Assembly: GCA_003225175.1 (NCBI GenBank)
Contig: QIBA01000032.1
Location: forward strand, 124,001-188,000
Direction: 5' to 3'
From: Acidobacteriota bacterium
Lineage (GTDB): Bacteria; Acidobacteriota; Terriglobia; Terriglobales; Acidobacteriaceae
DNA length: 64,000 nt
Shown here: piece by piece, positions 1-8,797 of the stretch
Layout of the letters: each line of letters begins with the position of its first letter
How positions within the stretch are numbered: position 1 is the stretch's first letter
Position numbers and translations under genes: made by a program
The notes under the pieces: generated by a model
The model's database searches: none
What the model was told of the DNA's origin: nothing
What the model saw: the letters and a program-made list of their open reading frames with translations, nothing else

Positions 1-953
1 ATCAATTTCTCACTTCAGCGCTTATGAACGTCAGCCGCGCGCGCGTGCAGGAACTGATCGAGCAGCAAAAGGTTCAGGTAAATGGCGCGATTGCTAAGCC
101 TTCGCTGAAGTTGCATGGCGACGAACTGATCGAGGTGCTTGGCGAGGCGGAGCGTCCGCCACTGAAAGCTACTCCCGAGGACATCCCGCTGGAGGTGGTT
201 TACGAGGACGAATATCTGGCGGTTATCAACAAACCTGCAGGAATGATTGTTCATGCTGGAGCAGGCGATGAGGAGCGCAATCGTGGAACGCTGGTGAATG
301 CTTTGTTATTTCGCTTTCAAAAGTTGAGTGAACTTGGAGGCGAAGCCAGGCCCGGAATCGTACATCGCTTAGACAAAGAAACCAGTGGCCTGATGGTTGT
401 GGCGAAGACCGAGGAAGCGCATCGCAAGTTGGCGGCGCAATTTTCGTCGCGGCAAGTCAAGAAGAAATATATCGCACTAGTGAGTGGTTGGCCGGCGGAG
501 AAGGGAATGATTTCAGCTGAGATCAGCCGCGACCGCCTGCGTCCAATGCGCATGACCACCCGGCGTGAAGGCGGGAGAGCGGCGGTGTCGCATTTCGTCA
601 TCCGGCGCAAACTGGACACGCGTTACGGCAAATTCGCCCTGCTGGATGTGGACATCGAAACCGGACGGACTCATCAGATACGGGTGCACTTATCATCACT
701 TCATCATCCCGTTGTGGGAGACACCCTCTATGGAGCACCAAGAGTGCTGCAGGCGCAAAGGCCAGTGACGCGAAGTAAGCGAGAAAATCGTGGTAGCGAC
801 GAGCAACTCTCTCTGACTCGGAATTTTCTTCACTCCGCCCGGCTGGAGTTCGTACATCCGATTACTCACGAGCGTCTTCATTTTGAGCGTCCCCTCCCTG
901 AGGAGCTTCAGAACTTCCTCAAAAAACTGGAGTTGAAGGATTCATATTCATAA
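1..953 (+). CDS. rluD: Ribosomal large-subunit pseudouridine synthase, RluD family (5' truncated by window edge)
   Basis: RluA/RluD-type enzyme that isomerises uridines in 23S rRNA. The reading frame is open to the left edge, and residues before the first Met (QFLTSAL, then MNVSRARVQ) already belong to the N-terminal S4 RNA-binding domain, so the true start lies outside the window. The catalytic core follows, with the family signature HRLDKETSGL holding the catalytic Asp about 117 residues after the first visible Met. Further on is GRTHQIRVH, the second family motif. The sequence between the last two core motifs (about nt 750-830) is somewhat longer than usual. Only 20 nt separate it from a spacer leading to the VWFA gene. 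Family assignment is firm; which uridines are modified (RluD versus RluA/C-like) is inference. Confidence 0.9.
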   Translation, partial: QFLTSALMNVSRARVQELIEQQKVQVNGAIAKPSLKLHGDELIEVLGEAERPPLKATPEDIPLEVVYEDEYLAVINKPAGMIVHAGAGDEERNRGTLVNALLFRFQKLSELGGEARPGIVHRLDKETSGLMVVAKTEEAHRKLAAQFSSRQVKKKYIALVSGWPAEKGMISAEISRDRLRPMRMTTRREGGRAAVSHFVIRRKLDTRYGKFALLDVDIETGRTHQIRVHLSSLHHPVVGDTLYGAPRVLQAQRPVTRSKRENRGSDEQLSLTRNFLHSARLEFVHPITHERLHFERPLPEELQNFLKKLELKDSYS

Positions 954-1026
954 GGTGCTGTGGAATCGGAGCAGTGTTGGCAGACGACTTGCTATCGGTA
1001 ACATGCATCCCTGTTTTCAGGACAGC

Positions 1027-1032
1027 TATAAT
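1027..1032 (+). promoter_or_regulatory. Possible -10 box of the first VWFA gene, leaderless or nearly so
   Basis: A perfect TATAAT lies 10 nt before the proposed ATG at 1043, and no Shine-Dalgarno sequence is visible in front of that ATG. A transcript starting from this box would have almost no 5' leader. No convincing -35 box is present. Confidence 0.3.
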
Positions 1033-1042
1033 AGTGTTTCCG

Positions 1043-2242
1043 ATGAGAGTCTCACGTTTAATTCTAATCGCGCCATTGGCTGCGGCTCTGGCGTTTAGTG
1101 CCTCTGCCCAAGATGGCAGCAGCTTGCCTTCGGCGCCTTCAGCAACTCTGGAACAGCAACGTCCGCCGGCTCCGCCGCCGCAACCTGCTCAACCGGCCGC
1201 TCCCCCTGCGTCCGAAGATGCTAAGCCACAGCAGCCGGTGCTCGAGACTCTCGATCCGAAGCTCAGACCACATCAACCGGCGAATGGCGTTCCCCAAACG
1301 GAACCGGCAGCTCAGGCGCAGACGCCTCCTGCTCCTAATAAGAACGAAGCTGAAGGGAGTCAGGATAAACCGTTCAACATCGTTGTTCCAGTGAACGAAG
1401 TAAATGTCGTCTTCACCGTTACTGATAAGCACAACCACTATGTCAAGGATCTCAAGGAAGCGGATTTCCGCATTCTCGACAACAACAGGCCGCCGGCGAA
1501 CGTACGCAATTTTGCTTCGGAGACAAATCTCCCACTTCGGGTAGGGCTGTTAGTAGACGCCAGCAACTCGATTCGCGATCGCTTTCGTTTTGAGCAGCAG
1601 GCTGCGATCGAGTTCTTGAACCAGATCGTTCACCCGGATCGCGACCAGGCGTTCGTGATTGGCTTCGATACGACTCCTGAGATCACGCAGGACTTCACGA
1701 ATAATCCGGAGAAGCTCGCCGCGGGCGTTCGCATGCTGCGTCCGGGCGGAGGCACCGCGCTGTACGACGCGGTGTATGGAGCCTGTCACGACAAGCTCAT
1801 CAAGACAACGAGCAACCGTGGAGGGCAGCGCCGCGCCATTATCTTGCTATCCGACGGCGAAGACAACCAGAGTCGGGTAACGCGCGACGACGCGATCGAA
1901 GAGGCACAGCGCGCTGAAGTGATTGTGTACACGATCAGCACGAATGTCAGCGGCACCAAGAGCCGTGGAGACAAGATTCTCGAAGTCATCGCAAACGCCA
2001 CGGGCGGACGTGCTTTCTTCCCGTTCAAGATCGAAGAAGTTTCCGACGCCTTCTCGCAGATTCAGGAAGAGCTGCGCAGCCAATATGCGGTTTCCTACAA
2101 GCCAGCCGACTTTTTGACTGATGGAAAATACCGCAGCATCGATATCGAAGCGCTCAATAAGAAGTACAAGGTTCGTAGCCGTAAGGGCTACTTCGCACCG
2201 CGGTCAGCGGAGAGAGCTTCGGCAGCAGTGGGTGCTCAGTAG
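1043..2242 (+). CDS. VWFA-related exported protein (acidobacterial type), paralogue 1
   Basis: Exported von Willebrand factor A protein of the family expanded in acidobacteria. The ATG at 1043 is chosen because it begins a clear signal peptide (MRVSRLILIAPLAAALAFSA, cleavage near SAQD); an in-frame codon at 974 would bury it. A Pro/Ala/Gln-rich linker of about 90 residues follows, then the VWA domain. The metal-ion-dependent adhesion site is intact: DASNS early, a Thr in GGTALYDAV, and an Asp in LLSDGEDN. The C-terminal end has the usual QYAVSYKP and RKGYFAP segments of this family. Two more paralogues follow at 2345-3445 and 3555-4835. Role unknown; surface or periplasmic protein binding is the usual assumption. 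Confidence 0.85.
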   Translation: MRVSRLILIAPLAAALAFSASAQDGSSLPSAPSATLEQQRPPAPPPQPAQPAAPPASEDAKPQQPVLETLDPKLRPHQPANGVPQTEPAAQAQTPPAPNKNEAEGSQDKPFNIVVPVNEVNVVFTVTDKHNHYVKDLKEADFRILDNNRPPANVRNFASETNLPLRVGLLVDASNSIRDRFRFEQQAAIEFLNQIVHPDRDQAFVIGFDTTPEITQDFTNNPEKLAAGVRMLRPGGGTALYDAVYGACHDKLIKTTSNRGGQRRAIILLSDGEDNQSRVTRDDAIEEAQRAEVIVYTISTNVSGTKSRGDKILEVIANATGGRAFFPFKIEEVSDAFSQIQEELRSQYAVSYKPADFLTDGKYRSIDIEALNKKYKVRSRKGYFAPRSAERASAAVGAQ

Positions 2243-2248
2243 GGCGCA

Positions 2249-2337
2249 GGATGCTGCGTTTCTCCATGCTGTTTGGTTAGCCTTCGTCGCGATTTGCCGG
2301 TGCGCAAACTGGAGAGGGAGGATGCTTGCGTCTCTCG
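2249..2337. repeat. Two GGATGCTKGCGTYTCTC units (dispersed repeat family A)
   Basis: Two related units, GGATGCTGCGTTTCTCC at 2249-2265 and GGATGCTTGCGTCTCTC at 2320-2336, lie in the spacer between two convergent VWFA genes. They resemble the GCATGCTGCGTCTCTAC units at 40439-40456 and 62236-62412. Confidence 0.5.
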
Positions 2338-2344
2338 CTTTGAC

Positions 2345-3445
2345 TCAGCTCGCGGCTGCGTAGTATCCCTTCCTCGCCTGGACCTTATAACCTTCCTTGG
2401 TCTTGATTTCCACCTTACGGAACGTGCCGTCATGTTTGTTGTTGGTTGGCGTGTAGCCAATGCTGTATTGGCTGCGGAGTTCCGTTGAAACCTGGTCGAA
2501 GGCTTTCTCGAGCTTGTCACGATTGTTGCCAACGTGGATCACGCGTCCGCCGGTTTCTTCGCAGAGCTTTTTCATGAGTCCAGCGCCAGTTCCTGCGGCG
2601 ACTCCGCTATCGCTGATCAGCAGGACGTAGACAATGGCATCGGATTTTTGGGCGGCTTCGAGGGCGTCTTGCAGCTTGAGCTGGCTCCCCTGGTCTTCGC
2701 CATCGGTTAATAGGACGAGAGCTTTTCGACCGACTTCACTCCGCAGTTTGTCGTGTGCTGCCAGATAGACCGCGTCGTAGAGCAGTGTGCCCTTCGGATT
2801 GCCGATAGGCACTGGCCCCTGCCCGATACCGGGCAGCCCCCCGACCGCGCCACCGCCGTTGATCTTGGCGGTGTTCATTCCTTTGCGAATGTCGTGTTCC
2901 GAGTTGGTGAAGTCCTGAAGGAGATCGACATTCACGTCGAAGCTGATGAGAAAAGCTTCGTCCTCTTTGCGCAACAGTCGTTGCAGAAATTGAGCGCCAA
3001 CTTCTTTCTCGATAGGAAGCACGCGATCCTGGCTGAAACTGGTGTCGAGAAGGATGCCAATCGTGAGTGGCAGGTTCGATTCCGCTTTGAAGTACTTGAT
3101 GTTTTGCGGCTTTCCGTCTTCCACGATCTGAAACTCGTCCTTGTTCAGGTTGGGAAGCAGGTGTCCGCCTTTGTCCTTCACGTTGAACAGCAGGCTCACG
3201 ACGTCGACGTTGACCTTCAGGGTCTCGACTGCATTGTCCTCCTGCTTTTTAGTGCGATCGCGAATGGTAGGACCGGCGCCTTCGTCGCTATTGGTCTGTG
3301 GGCCGGTGTCGGGACTCGTTGGGGGCGGCAGGTTCTGAGTTTGTGAGGCCGACGGCAAGGCCAGCATCATCCAACACAGGGGAAGGAGAAATAATGAGAG
3401 AATCCGGCGAATTACGTTGCAAAAGAACGGGTCTTGGAACTTCAT
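2345..3445 (-). CDS. VWFA-related exported protein, paralogue 2
   Basis: Second member of the acidobacterial VWFA family, convergent with paralogue 1. The N-terminus has a hydrophobic stretch (LSLFLLPLCWMMLALPSAS) suited to a signal peptide, then an Asn/Thr/Pro linker. The VWA adhesion site is complete: DTSFS, the Thr of GTLLYDAV, and the Asp of LLTDGEDQ. A Gly-rich insertion (GGGAVGGLPGIGQGP) lies between the first and second metal-binding segments and is missing from paralogue 1. The C-terminus again ends in QYSIGYTP and RKGYYA. An upstream Met (3482 in another frame) was not used. Exact function is unknown. Confidence 0.85.
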   Translation of the reverse strand: MKFQDPFFCNVIRRILSLFLLPLCWMMLALPSASQTQNLPPPTSPDTGPQTNSDEGAGPTIRDRTKKQEDNAVETLKVNVDVVSLLFNVKDKGGHLLPNLNKDEFQIVEDGKPQNIKYFKAESNLPLTIGILLDTSFSQDRVLPIEKEVGAQFLQRLLRKEDEAFLISFDVNVDLLQDFTNSEHDIRKGMNTAKINGGGAVGGLPGIGQGPVPIGNPKGTLLYDAVYLAAHDKLRSEVGRKALVLLTDGEDQGSQLKLQDALEAAQKSDAIVYVLLISDSGVAAGTGAGLMKKLCEETGGRVIHVGNNRDKLEKAFDQVSTELRSQYSIGYTPTNNKHDGTFRKVEIKTKEGYKVQARKGYYAAAS

Positions 3446-3554
3446 AAGGATACAGGTGGCTTTTTGCTAAGCTTAGACACAATTGTAGTGTGTTTGTCGT
3501 GCGGTTGGCTCGGCGATCATCGTGGCGGTCTTACTTTTGAAAGGTAGGAAGTGA

Positions 3555-4835
3555 ATGCAGGCAGGACCATGGCGAGGGCTGTTGCTGACTTTCCACTTCG
3601 TTCTTGCAGTTGCAATGGGTGTTAGCGCCCAATCCCAGCCGAAGAATCTTCCCGACGCGCCGCAGCCGCAGAAGACCTTTCCGCCTCCTGCGCCCCCCGC
3701 TTCTCCGGAATCCAGCTCGCACGACTCTGCGCCTCCGGCGGCGCAGCCCAGAGTAGATCAGCCCGCACAGCCTGAGGCTGGAAACTCGGCCAGCGCCAAT
3801 AGTGACAATCCTCCTGCTGCAAGTCAGCCGGTTCGCAATCCAGTAACCCCAGATACTGATCGCTTGTACAAGCTCGTCAGCACTACAAATTTTGTGGAGA
3901 TTCCGGTCACGGTCAAGGACAGCTACGGCAAGATGGTGGAAGGCCTGCTGCCGAAGGACTTTACGGTTTACGAGAATGGCGCGCGCCAAAAGGTGACTTA
4001 CTTCACCAGCGATCCTCTAGCGATTTCGGCGGCGGTATTGATTGATGTCGGCATGGCGGATACATCATTGCGCAAAGTGCAATCCGGTGTTCAGGCTTTG
4101 CAGGGAGCATTTAGTCAATACGATGAAGTGGCTGTTTATACGTATGGAAATTCGGTCATAAGAGAATCGAGTTTCACCACCGCTGGAGATCGATTGACCG
4201 CGGCCCTCAATCGCATTGTGGAGACCAAGCGCGGACAACAGAGCGGCGGAGTTCCTGTAAGCGGTGGTCCGTTCGAAGGTGGTCCTACAGTGAATGGGCG
4301 ACCGCTTGATCCAAGCGTTCCGCAGATACCGATTATTCCTAAAGATCGTCGAGTGTTAAACGACGCCATACTGCAGGCTGCGCTCGATCTTTCCAAAGTG
4401 CAGCCCGCTCGGCGTCGCGTGATCATGATTGTGGGAGATGGAAGAGAAGACGGCAGCCGCGCCTCTTATGCCGATGTGTTGAAGATTTTGTTGACCAACA
4501 AGATCTCTGTCTATGCGATCGGCGTGGGGCCGGCGGGCATTCCAGTCTGGCGGAAGCTGGAGCAGGTGAATGTTCCCGGCACGGGCACCGGCAACATTCT
4601 TCCGAAGTATGCGAGCGCAACCGGCGGAGAAGTTTTCAGCGAGTTCACCAAGCAAGCGATCGAGAACGCTTACTCTGCAGTGACCCTGGTCGCACGCAAT
4701 CAGTACACGCTTGGCTATTACACGCAAGGCACTCTGGCTGAGAATTATCGCGACATCGAAGTGCGCGTGGCTCGTCCGGGGCTGCGCGTGACGGCCAAGG
4801 CGGGATACTATCCGTTACCTCCGGGGCGACAGTAA
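3555..4835 (+). CDS. VWFA-related exported protein, paralogue 3, with altered metal site
   Basis: Third family member, divergent from paralogue 2. It starts with a signal peptide (LLLTFHFVLAVAMGVSAQ) followed by a Pro/Ala-rich linker of about 80 residues and the VWA domain. The usual DxSxS motif is replaced here by DVGMA, so two of the serine ligands are absent. The later Asp segment is VGDGREDG and the C-terminus ends with QYTLGYY and AKAGYYP as in the relatives. The metal-dependent binding of the other two may therefore be lost or changed. A long insertion (around residues 230-260, PVSGGPFEGGPTVNG) separates strands of the domain. Family call is firm, function unknown. Confidence 0.83.
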   Translation: MQAGPWRGLLLTFHFVLAVAMGVSAQSQPKNLPDAPQPQKTFPPPAPPASPESSSHDSAPPAAQPRVDQPAQPEAGNSASANSDNPPAASQPVRNPVTPDTDRLYKLVSTTNFVEIPVTVKDSYGKMVEGLLPKDFTVYENGARQKVTYFTSDPLAISAAVLIDVGMADTSLRKVQSGVQALQGAFSQYDEVAVYTYGNSVIRESSFTTAGDRLTAALNRIVETKRGQQSGGVPVSGGPFEGGPTVNGRPLDPSVPQIPIIPKDRRVLNDAILQAALDLSKVQPARRRVIMIVGDGREDGSRASYADVLKILLTNKISVYAIGVGPAGIPVWRKLEQVNVPGTGTGNILPKYASATGGEVFSEFTKQAIENAYSAVTLVARNQYTLGYYTQGTLAENYRDIEVRVARPGLRVTAKAGYYPLPPGRQ

Positions 4836-4852
4836 GAGTACCTCAGTGCACA

Positions 4853-4894
4853 ATGCAATTGCATGAAACTGGTATGGTATAAGAACCGGTTTCA
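4853..4894. promoter_or_regulatory. Two palindromes in the mglA upstream region
   Basis: ATGCAATTGCAT (4853-4864) is a perfect 12-bp palindrome. It is immediately followed by arms TGAAACTGGT (4864-4873) and ACCGGTTTCA (4885-4894), which pair at 9 of 10 positions. They lie 60-100 nt before the TTG start of the GTPase gene, with a TATAAG string between the arms. Operator role is inference. Confidence 0.35.
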
Positions 4895-4952
4895 GCATTG
4901 TTTACCGCAAGACGAACCCCGCCGAAATGCGGCTCATTGTGAGGACGACTAA

Positions 4953-5537
4953 TTGAGCTTCATCAATTTCGCTGCCCGCGAGATTAATTGCAAAATCGTA
5001 TATTACGGAGCGGGTTTAGGCGGGAAGACTACCAATCTTCAGCACATCTTCGAGAGGACCAACGAGAAGCAAAAGGGCAAGATGATCTCGCTGGCCACCG
5101 AAACCGACCGAACGCTCTTCTTCGACTTCCTTCCACTCGATTTGGGAACGGTCCGTGGTTTCAAGACGCGTTTTCACCTCTACACCGTGCCTGGACAGGT
5201 CTTCTACGACGCCAGCCGTAAGCTCATCCTACGAGGAGTTGATGGAGTAGTCTTCGTCGCGGATTCACAGCCGGAGCGTATGGACGCCAACATCGAGGCA
5301 CTCGACAACTTGCAGGACAACCTCAAAGAACACGGCTACGACTTTGCAAAAATTCCCTACGTCCTTCAGCTTAACAAACGGGATCTGCCGAACGTGATGC
5401 CTGTGGAAGAGCTGAAGAAGGACTTACTGAAGAGGAATGAGCCAGTGTTTGAGGCGATTGCATTTCAGGGAAGCGGGGTTTTTGAGACTCTGCGCGAGGT
5501 GGCTCGGCAGGTGCTCGTGGAATTGAAAAAGGGCTAA
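4953..5537 (+). CDS. mglA: MglA-type small Ras-like GTPase
   Basis: Bacterial Ras-family GTPase of the MglA type, 194 residues, the normal length. MglA proteins set cell polarity and motility in myxobacteria. The P-loop is [10 protein letters not shown] near residue 20, the switch region holds [10 protein letters not shown], and the base-recognition motif is NKRDLP near residue 145. The start is TTG at 4953, supported by GAGG about 8 nt upstream and by the conserved beginning [10 protein letters not shown]. No MglB-type roadblock gene, the usual GTPase-activating partner, is found next to it. The family assignment is strong. A role in motility here is not shown by the context. Confidence 0.88.
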   Translation: MSFINFAAREINCKIVYYGAGLGGKTTNLQHIFERTNEKQKGKMISLATETDRTLFFDFLPLDLGTVRGFKTRFHLYTVPGQVFYDASRKLILRGVDGVVFVADSQPERMDANIEALDNLQDNLKEHGYDFAKIPYVLQLNKRDLPNVMPVEELKKDLLKRNEPVFEAIAFQGSGVFETLREVARQVLVELKKG

Positions 5538-5539
5538 TT

Positions 5540-5722
5540 CACCGTGGCGACACGGAGAGAAGCAAAACTGCAATGGAACATGGAGGACACAGAGGGCACG
5601 GAGGTTTCCATTGGGTGAAGAGGTATTGCACAAACCGTTCAGATCATTGAAGTAACATCGAAAAAAGAAGTGAGATCGAGAAAAACCGCATCCCTCTGTG
5701 TCTTTCGGGTCCTCCGGTGTTC
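5540..5722. repeat. CACGGAGG-type inverted repeat element (family B)
   Basis: Spacer with a left arm rich in GACACGGAG / GGACACAGAGGGCACGGAGG (5548-5603) and a right arm of the opposite sense, CCCTCTGTGTCTTTCGGGTC and CCTCCGGTGTTCA (5693-5722). Elements of the same type lie at 41339-41485 and 60676-60820. No gene is seen within it. Confidence 0.5.
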
Positions 5723-5763
5723 AATCCGCCTTTTGGCTTTCTTCCTGTCTCCTCGGCGAAAAA

Positions 5764-7197
5764 TCACTTTAATCTGAGCGTCCTCAACATCTGCTCGAAT
5801 GTGGGACGTAACTGATCAAACTGATTCTGCGGTGCGATGAACACCAGGTAGAGCAACGTCCCATCCTGCTGGCCGACGGTCACTAACCAATCGCGCTCTC
5901 TTTGTGCGCGTCCGTTGTTGCTCTGAATCGGCGAAGTTCCGATCAGATCGGCGGAGCGGCCAGGCACTCCGTTCACACGAATCGTTTCGTCGTTTCCGAC
6001 TTGTCTCAAATCGGGATTTGATTGTCGAAGGCTTGCAACCAGGTCGTGGGTCGCCTGATCGAGGGGACGGCCCTGCTCCGGCTCGAAGCGATCTATGATT
6101 ACGCCGACCGCTACTGAGCTCTGCCCGTTGGAGTCCTTCCCAACCCCATTTTGTGGCGCGATGGTGACCGCGGACTGAGTATCGCCGTAGACCTGCCAGT
6201 TCGACGGGTAACTAATTGTGAAGGCGCCATGATTCAGTTGCTGGAAATTGCCGCTGGCGGAATATCCGGTGTCGCGCGATACCGAACTCACTTGCCCGCC
6301 CGTGGAACCATCACTCACACCGCTAGGGTTAAAGCCGCCGCGTTGGTCCTGTTCCGCTATTTGTTGCGCAGTCAGCGGACGCATGTTCATCACCAGACGG
6401 TGAATCTCAGCGAATTGCGGACTGTCTTCGCGGAATCGCTTTGAGGGAAGCGTCTGAACCTCGGCTTCGCAGTAGGCGACGCGGTTGCCTGGGTTTGGGT
6501 GATCGCTGAGAAACTGGGGACCCTGACTGCCCTCGGCTTCGATCTTTTCAAAAAACTTTGGCAGCTGGATGGGATCGTAGCCCGCGTCGTACATGATGTC
6601 GGTTCCGAGCAGATCAGCTTCCTTCTCGGATTGCCGCGAGTTCTTCAGAAAGTAGGAGCCTGCTGCGAAGGAAATGCCGGCAGCAGCGAGTTGTCCTCCG
6701 ATGCTGCCGCCTAGGACTGCGCCGAGAATTCCCAAGCCCACCTGTGCCTTGTATTGCTTGGTAGCTGCGCGAGTGGCATGGCGTTGAATGATGTGCGAGA
6801 GTTCATGCGACATCACGCCGGCGAGCTGAGCCTCGTTGTCCGCAGCCTGAATGGTTCCCACGTTTACATATAGCGGTCCACCCGGCAGGGCGAAGGCATT
6901 AATCTCCTTCTGATTGACCACGTGAAACTGGTAGGGCCACTTTTCTCCTGGAGCGTACTGAACAAGTCTACGTCCCAGTTGTTGGACGTATTGGGTGACT
7001 TGGCTTGAATCGGGCAAAACCGGATATTGGCGGTTGGTCTGCGCGACCGCTTCCTGGCCAGCCTGAATCTCCTGATCGACTGTGAACATGTTCGAGCCGC
7101 TAGTGGGCTGAACACGCGCGAGAAGTCCTTCAGGAGCTAAGAGCAATAGACAGAGCACTACTGCAGTTACTCGAGTTGTGCGCGGATAAAGCGTCAT
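5764..7197 (-). CDS. M48 family zinc metalloprotease, exported
   Basis: Exported zinc endopeptidase of the M48 (Ste24/BepA/LoiP-like) family. A signal peptide (TAVVLCLLLLAPEGLLA) opens the protein. The zinc site is HELSH near residue 131, and the third ligand lies in SEKEADLLGTDIMYDAG about 60 residues later. The second half (from about residue 300) is a separate domain of roughly 170 residues without recognised catalytic residues, typical of acidobacterial relatives. ATG at 7197 is preferred over GTG at 7203 because the GAGGAGAG ribosome site ends only 1 nt before the GTG but 7 nt before the ATG. A role in outer-membrane protein quality control is inferred from BepA-like members. Confidence 0.85.
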   Translation of the reverse strand: MTLYPRTTRVTAVVLCLLLLAPEGLLARVQPTSGSNMFTVDQEIQAGQEAVAQTNRQYPVLPDSSQVTQYVQQLGRRLVQYAPGEKWPYQFHVVNQKEINAFALPGGPLYVNVGTIQAADNEAQLAGVMSHELSHIIQRHATRAATKQYKAQVGLGILGAVLGGSIGGQLAAAGISFAAGSYFLKNSRQSEKEADLLGTDIMYDAGYDPIQLPKFFEKIEAEGSQGPQFLSDHPNPGNRVAYCEAEVQTLPSKRFREDSPQFAEIHRLVMNMRPLTAQQIAEQDQRGGFNPSGVSDGSTGGQVSSVSRDTGYSASGNFQQLNHGAFTISYPSNWQVYGDTQSAVTIAPQNGVGKDSNGQSSVAVGVIIDRFEPEQGRPLDQATHDLVASLRQSNPDLRQVGNDETIRVNGVPGRSADLIGTSPIQSNNGRAQRERDWLVTVGQQDGTLLYLVFIAPQNQFDQLRPTFEQMLRTLRLK

Positions 7198-7318
7198 TGA
7201 CACTCTCCTCTTACTCGACGGGTGCGCAATTCAAACCTCCTATTGTAGAGAACCTCAGTTTCCCGCTGGAGTTGCGCAGGAGGGCCATGCGGTGGCTAGT
7301 AGATGCCGATAAAGACAA

Positions 7319-7344
7319 AAGAGAGCGACGCAGGCCGCTCTCTT
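7319..7344 (-). terminator. Terminator after the Clp-type ATPase gene
   Basis: Perfect 9-bp stem AAGAGAGCG / CGCTCTCTT with an 8-nt loop. On the minus strand the stem is followed by TTTTGTCTTT. It sits 24 nt past the stop of the gene ending at 7368. Confidence 0.7.
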
Positions 7345-7367
7345 CTAGCCATCTAAATGAAGATGAA

Positions 7368-8531
7368 TCACTTATCGACTAGGCTGGATGGGCCGAAATC
7401 GCGTTTCGTGAGTGGCGATCTTGCGGGGCGAGCAGCCGCCCCAGCGGCAGCGGCTCCGACTTCCTGACCATACTTTTCGAGCAACACCGGAACCAAGGCT
7501 CCCTCCGCTTCTTTGACGAAGGAGAGCTTGCTTTCCTGCATGTCGATGCGCACGAAGTCGCCAAGCTTTAACTGACCGGTTGCGACAAGATTCGCCAGTG
7601 GGAATACGACATTCTTCTCGATCGCGCGCTTGAGATGCCGAGCTCCATACTTGCTGTCCGTGCCTTCCTGCAGCAGGAACTTTTTGACCTTCGGCGTGCA
7701 GCTGAAGACAAATTGAGCATTGCCGGTTGCTTGCAGAATCCGCTGCTGAACCATTCCTAACTCGATCTCGAGAATCTGCTCCAGATGCTCCGGTTTGAGC
7801 GTCTTGAACACTACTGCCTTGTCGATGCGGTTCATGAACTCAGGCGAAAACTTCCTGCGAGCCGCTTCGGTGGCGGTGCGAGTGATCTTGTCATCGAGCT
7901 TGGCATCGATCTGATTGGACTTCTGCCCAAAGCCAAGACCTCCGGTGATGAGTTCGCTCATCTCTCCGGCGCCGAGGTTCGACGTCATGACAATGACGCA
8001 TTGAGAAAGATCGACTCGACGGTTGTCTCCAAGCGTGAGCGTGGCCTTATCGAGAATGCCGAGCAGCAATTGCCACAGCGAGTCGCTGGCCTTTTCAATC
8101 TCGTCAAAGAGTAGCAGCGAGAGACGCAGCTTTTCTGTGTGCCACTGGTTCAACGCTTCCTGCGTGAGCAGAGGATGAGTCTCGCGATGTCCCAGGTAGC
8201 CAGGTGGCGAACCGATGAGTTTGGCAATTTCGTGACTATGCTGGAATTCCGCGCAATCGATCTTGATGCAGGCGCGAGTTTCGCCAAAGAGCGTCTCCGC
8301 GACCGCTTCTACCACACGAGTCTTGCCAGTACCAGTAGGGCCAAGAAAAAGAAGATTGCCGACAGGACGATTGGGAGGATTCAATCCTGCCAGAAACATC
8401 TGATAAATCTCGGTCATTTTTTGAATTGCGTCGTCCTGACCGACGATCCTGCGACGCAAGTTGCGCTCGAAATCTTCGGCGTCCGAACCCCGCCGAGTGG
8501 GGTCAAGCGCGGCATTTAGGCCGGTTCTCAT
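7368..8531 (-). CDS. Single-domain Clp/Hsp100-type AAA+ ATPase (ClpB D2-like)
   Basis: AAA+ ATPase that corresponds to only the second ATPase module of ClpA/ClpB. Walker A is GPTGTGKTR near residue 70 and Walker B LLLFDEIEKA near residue 140. The sensor-2 segment is GARHLKRAIEK, in the small C-terminal D2 subdomain. The N-terminal Clp repeats, the first ATPase ring and the ClpB coiled coil are all absent (387 residues versus about 850). No ClpP-binding IGF loop is evident. It is probably a stand-alone unfoldase or remodelling factor, and its substrate is unknown. The C-terminal 50 residues are Ala-rich and low in complexity. It has its own terminator. Confidence 0.82.
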   Translation of the reverse strand: MRTGLNAALDPTRRGSDAEDFERNLRRRIVGQDDAIQKMTEIYQMFLAGLNPPNRPVGNLLFLGPTGTGKTRVVEAVAETLFGETRACIKIDCAEFQHSHEIAKLIGSPPGYLGHRETHPLLTQEALNQWHTEKLRLSLLLFDEIEKASDSLWQLLLGILDKATLTLGDNRRVDLSQCVIVMTSNLGAGEMSELITGGLGFGQKSNQIDAKLDDKITRTATEAARRKFSPEFMNRIDKAVVFKTLKPEHLEQILEIELGMVQQRILQATGNAQFVFSCTPKVKKFLLQEGTDSKYGARHLKRAIEKNVVFPLANLVATGQLKLGDFVRIDMQESKLSFVKEAEGALVPVLLEKYGQEVGAAAAGAAARPARSPLTKRDFGPSSLVDK

Positions 8532-8586
8532 TAGAAGTCCCTCATCAATGTTCCATGGGACCGCCGCTCAGTGTAGAGCGACCGTA

Positions 8587-8600
8587 TATCTGGTCAGATA
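8587..8600. promoter_or_regulatory. TATCTG-GT-CAGATA palindrome in a divergent spacer
   Basis: Perfect 6-bp arms around a 2-nt centre, lying 56 nt before the Clp-type gene start (minus) and about 200 nt before the lipoprotein gene (plus). It could be an operator; nothing else supports this. Confidence 0.25.
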
Positions 8601-8797
8601 CATAAACCGGCAAGTTGAGTTGTTTGAAAGTTTTGCACAGGCCATTGCTGCATCCTGTACCGCATCTGCCGCGTATCAAAACTGGCAGGCAATGGCTAGC
8701 CAACCCTTTGGTAACCAGTCAGCTCCGAATGCAAAAGAGGTACTCTGGAATCAATGCTATAGTCCGGATTACTTCAGAGACTCAGGACAAAAAATCC

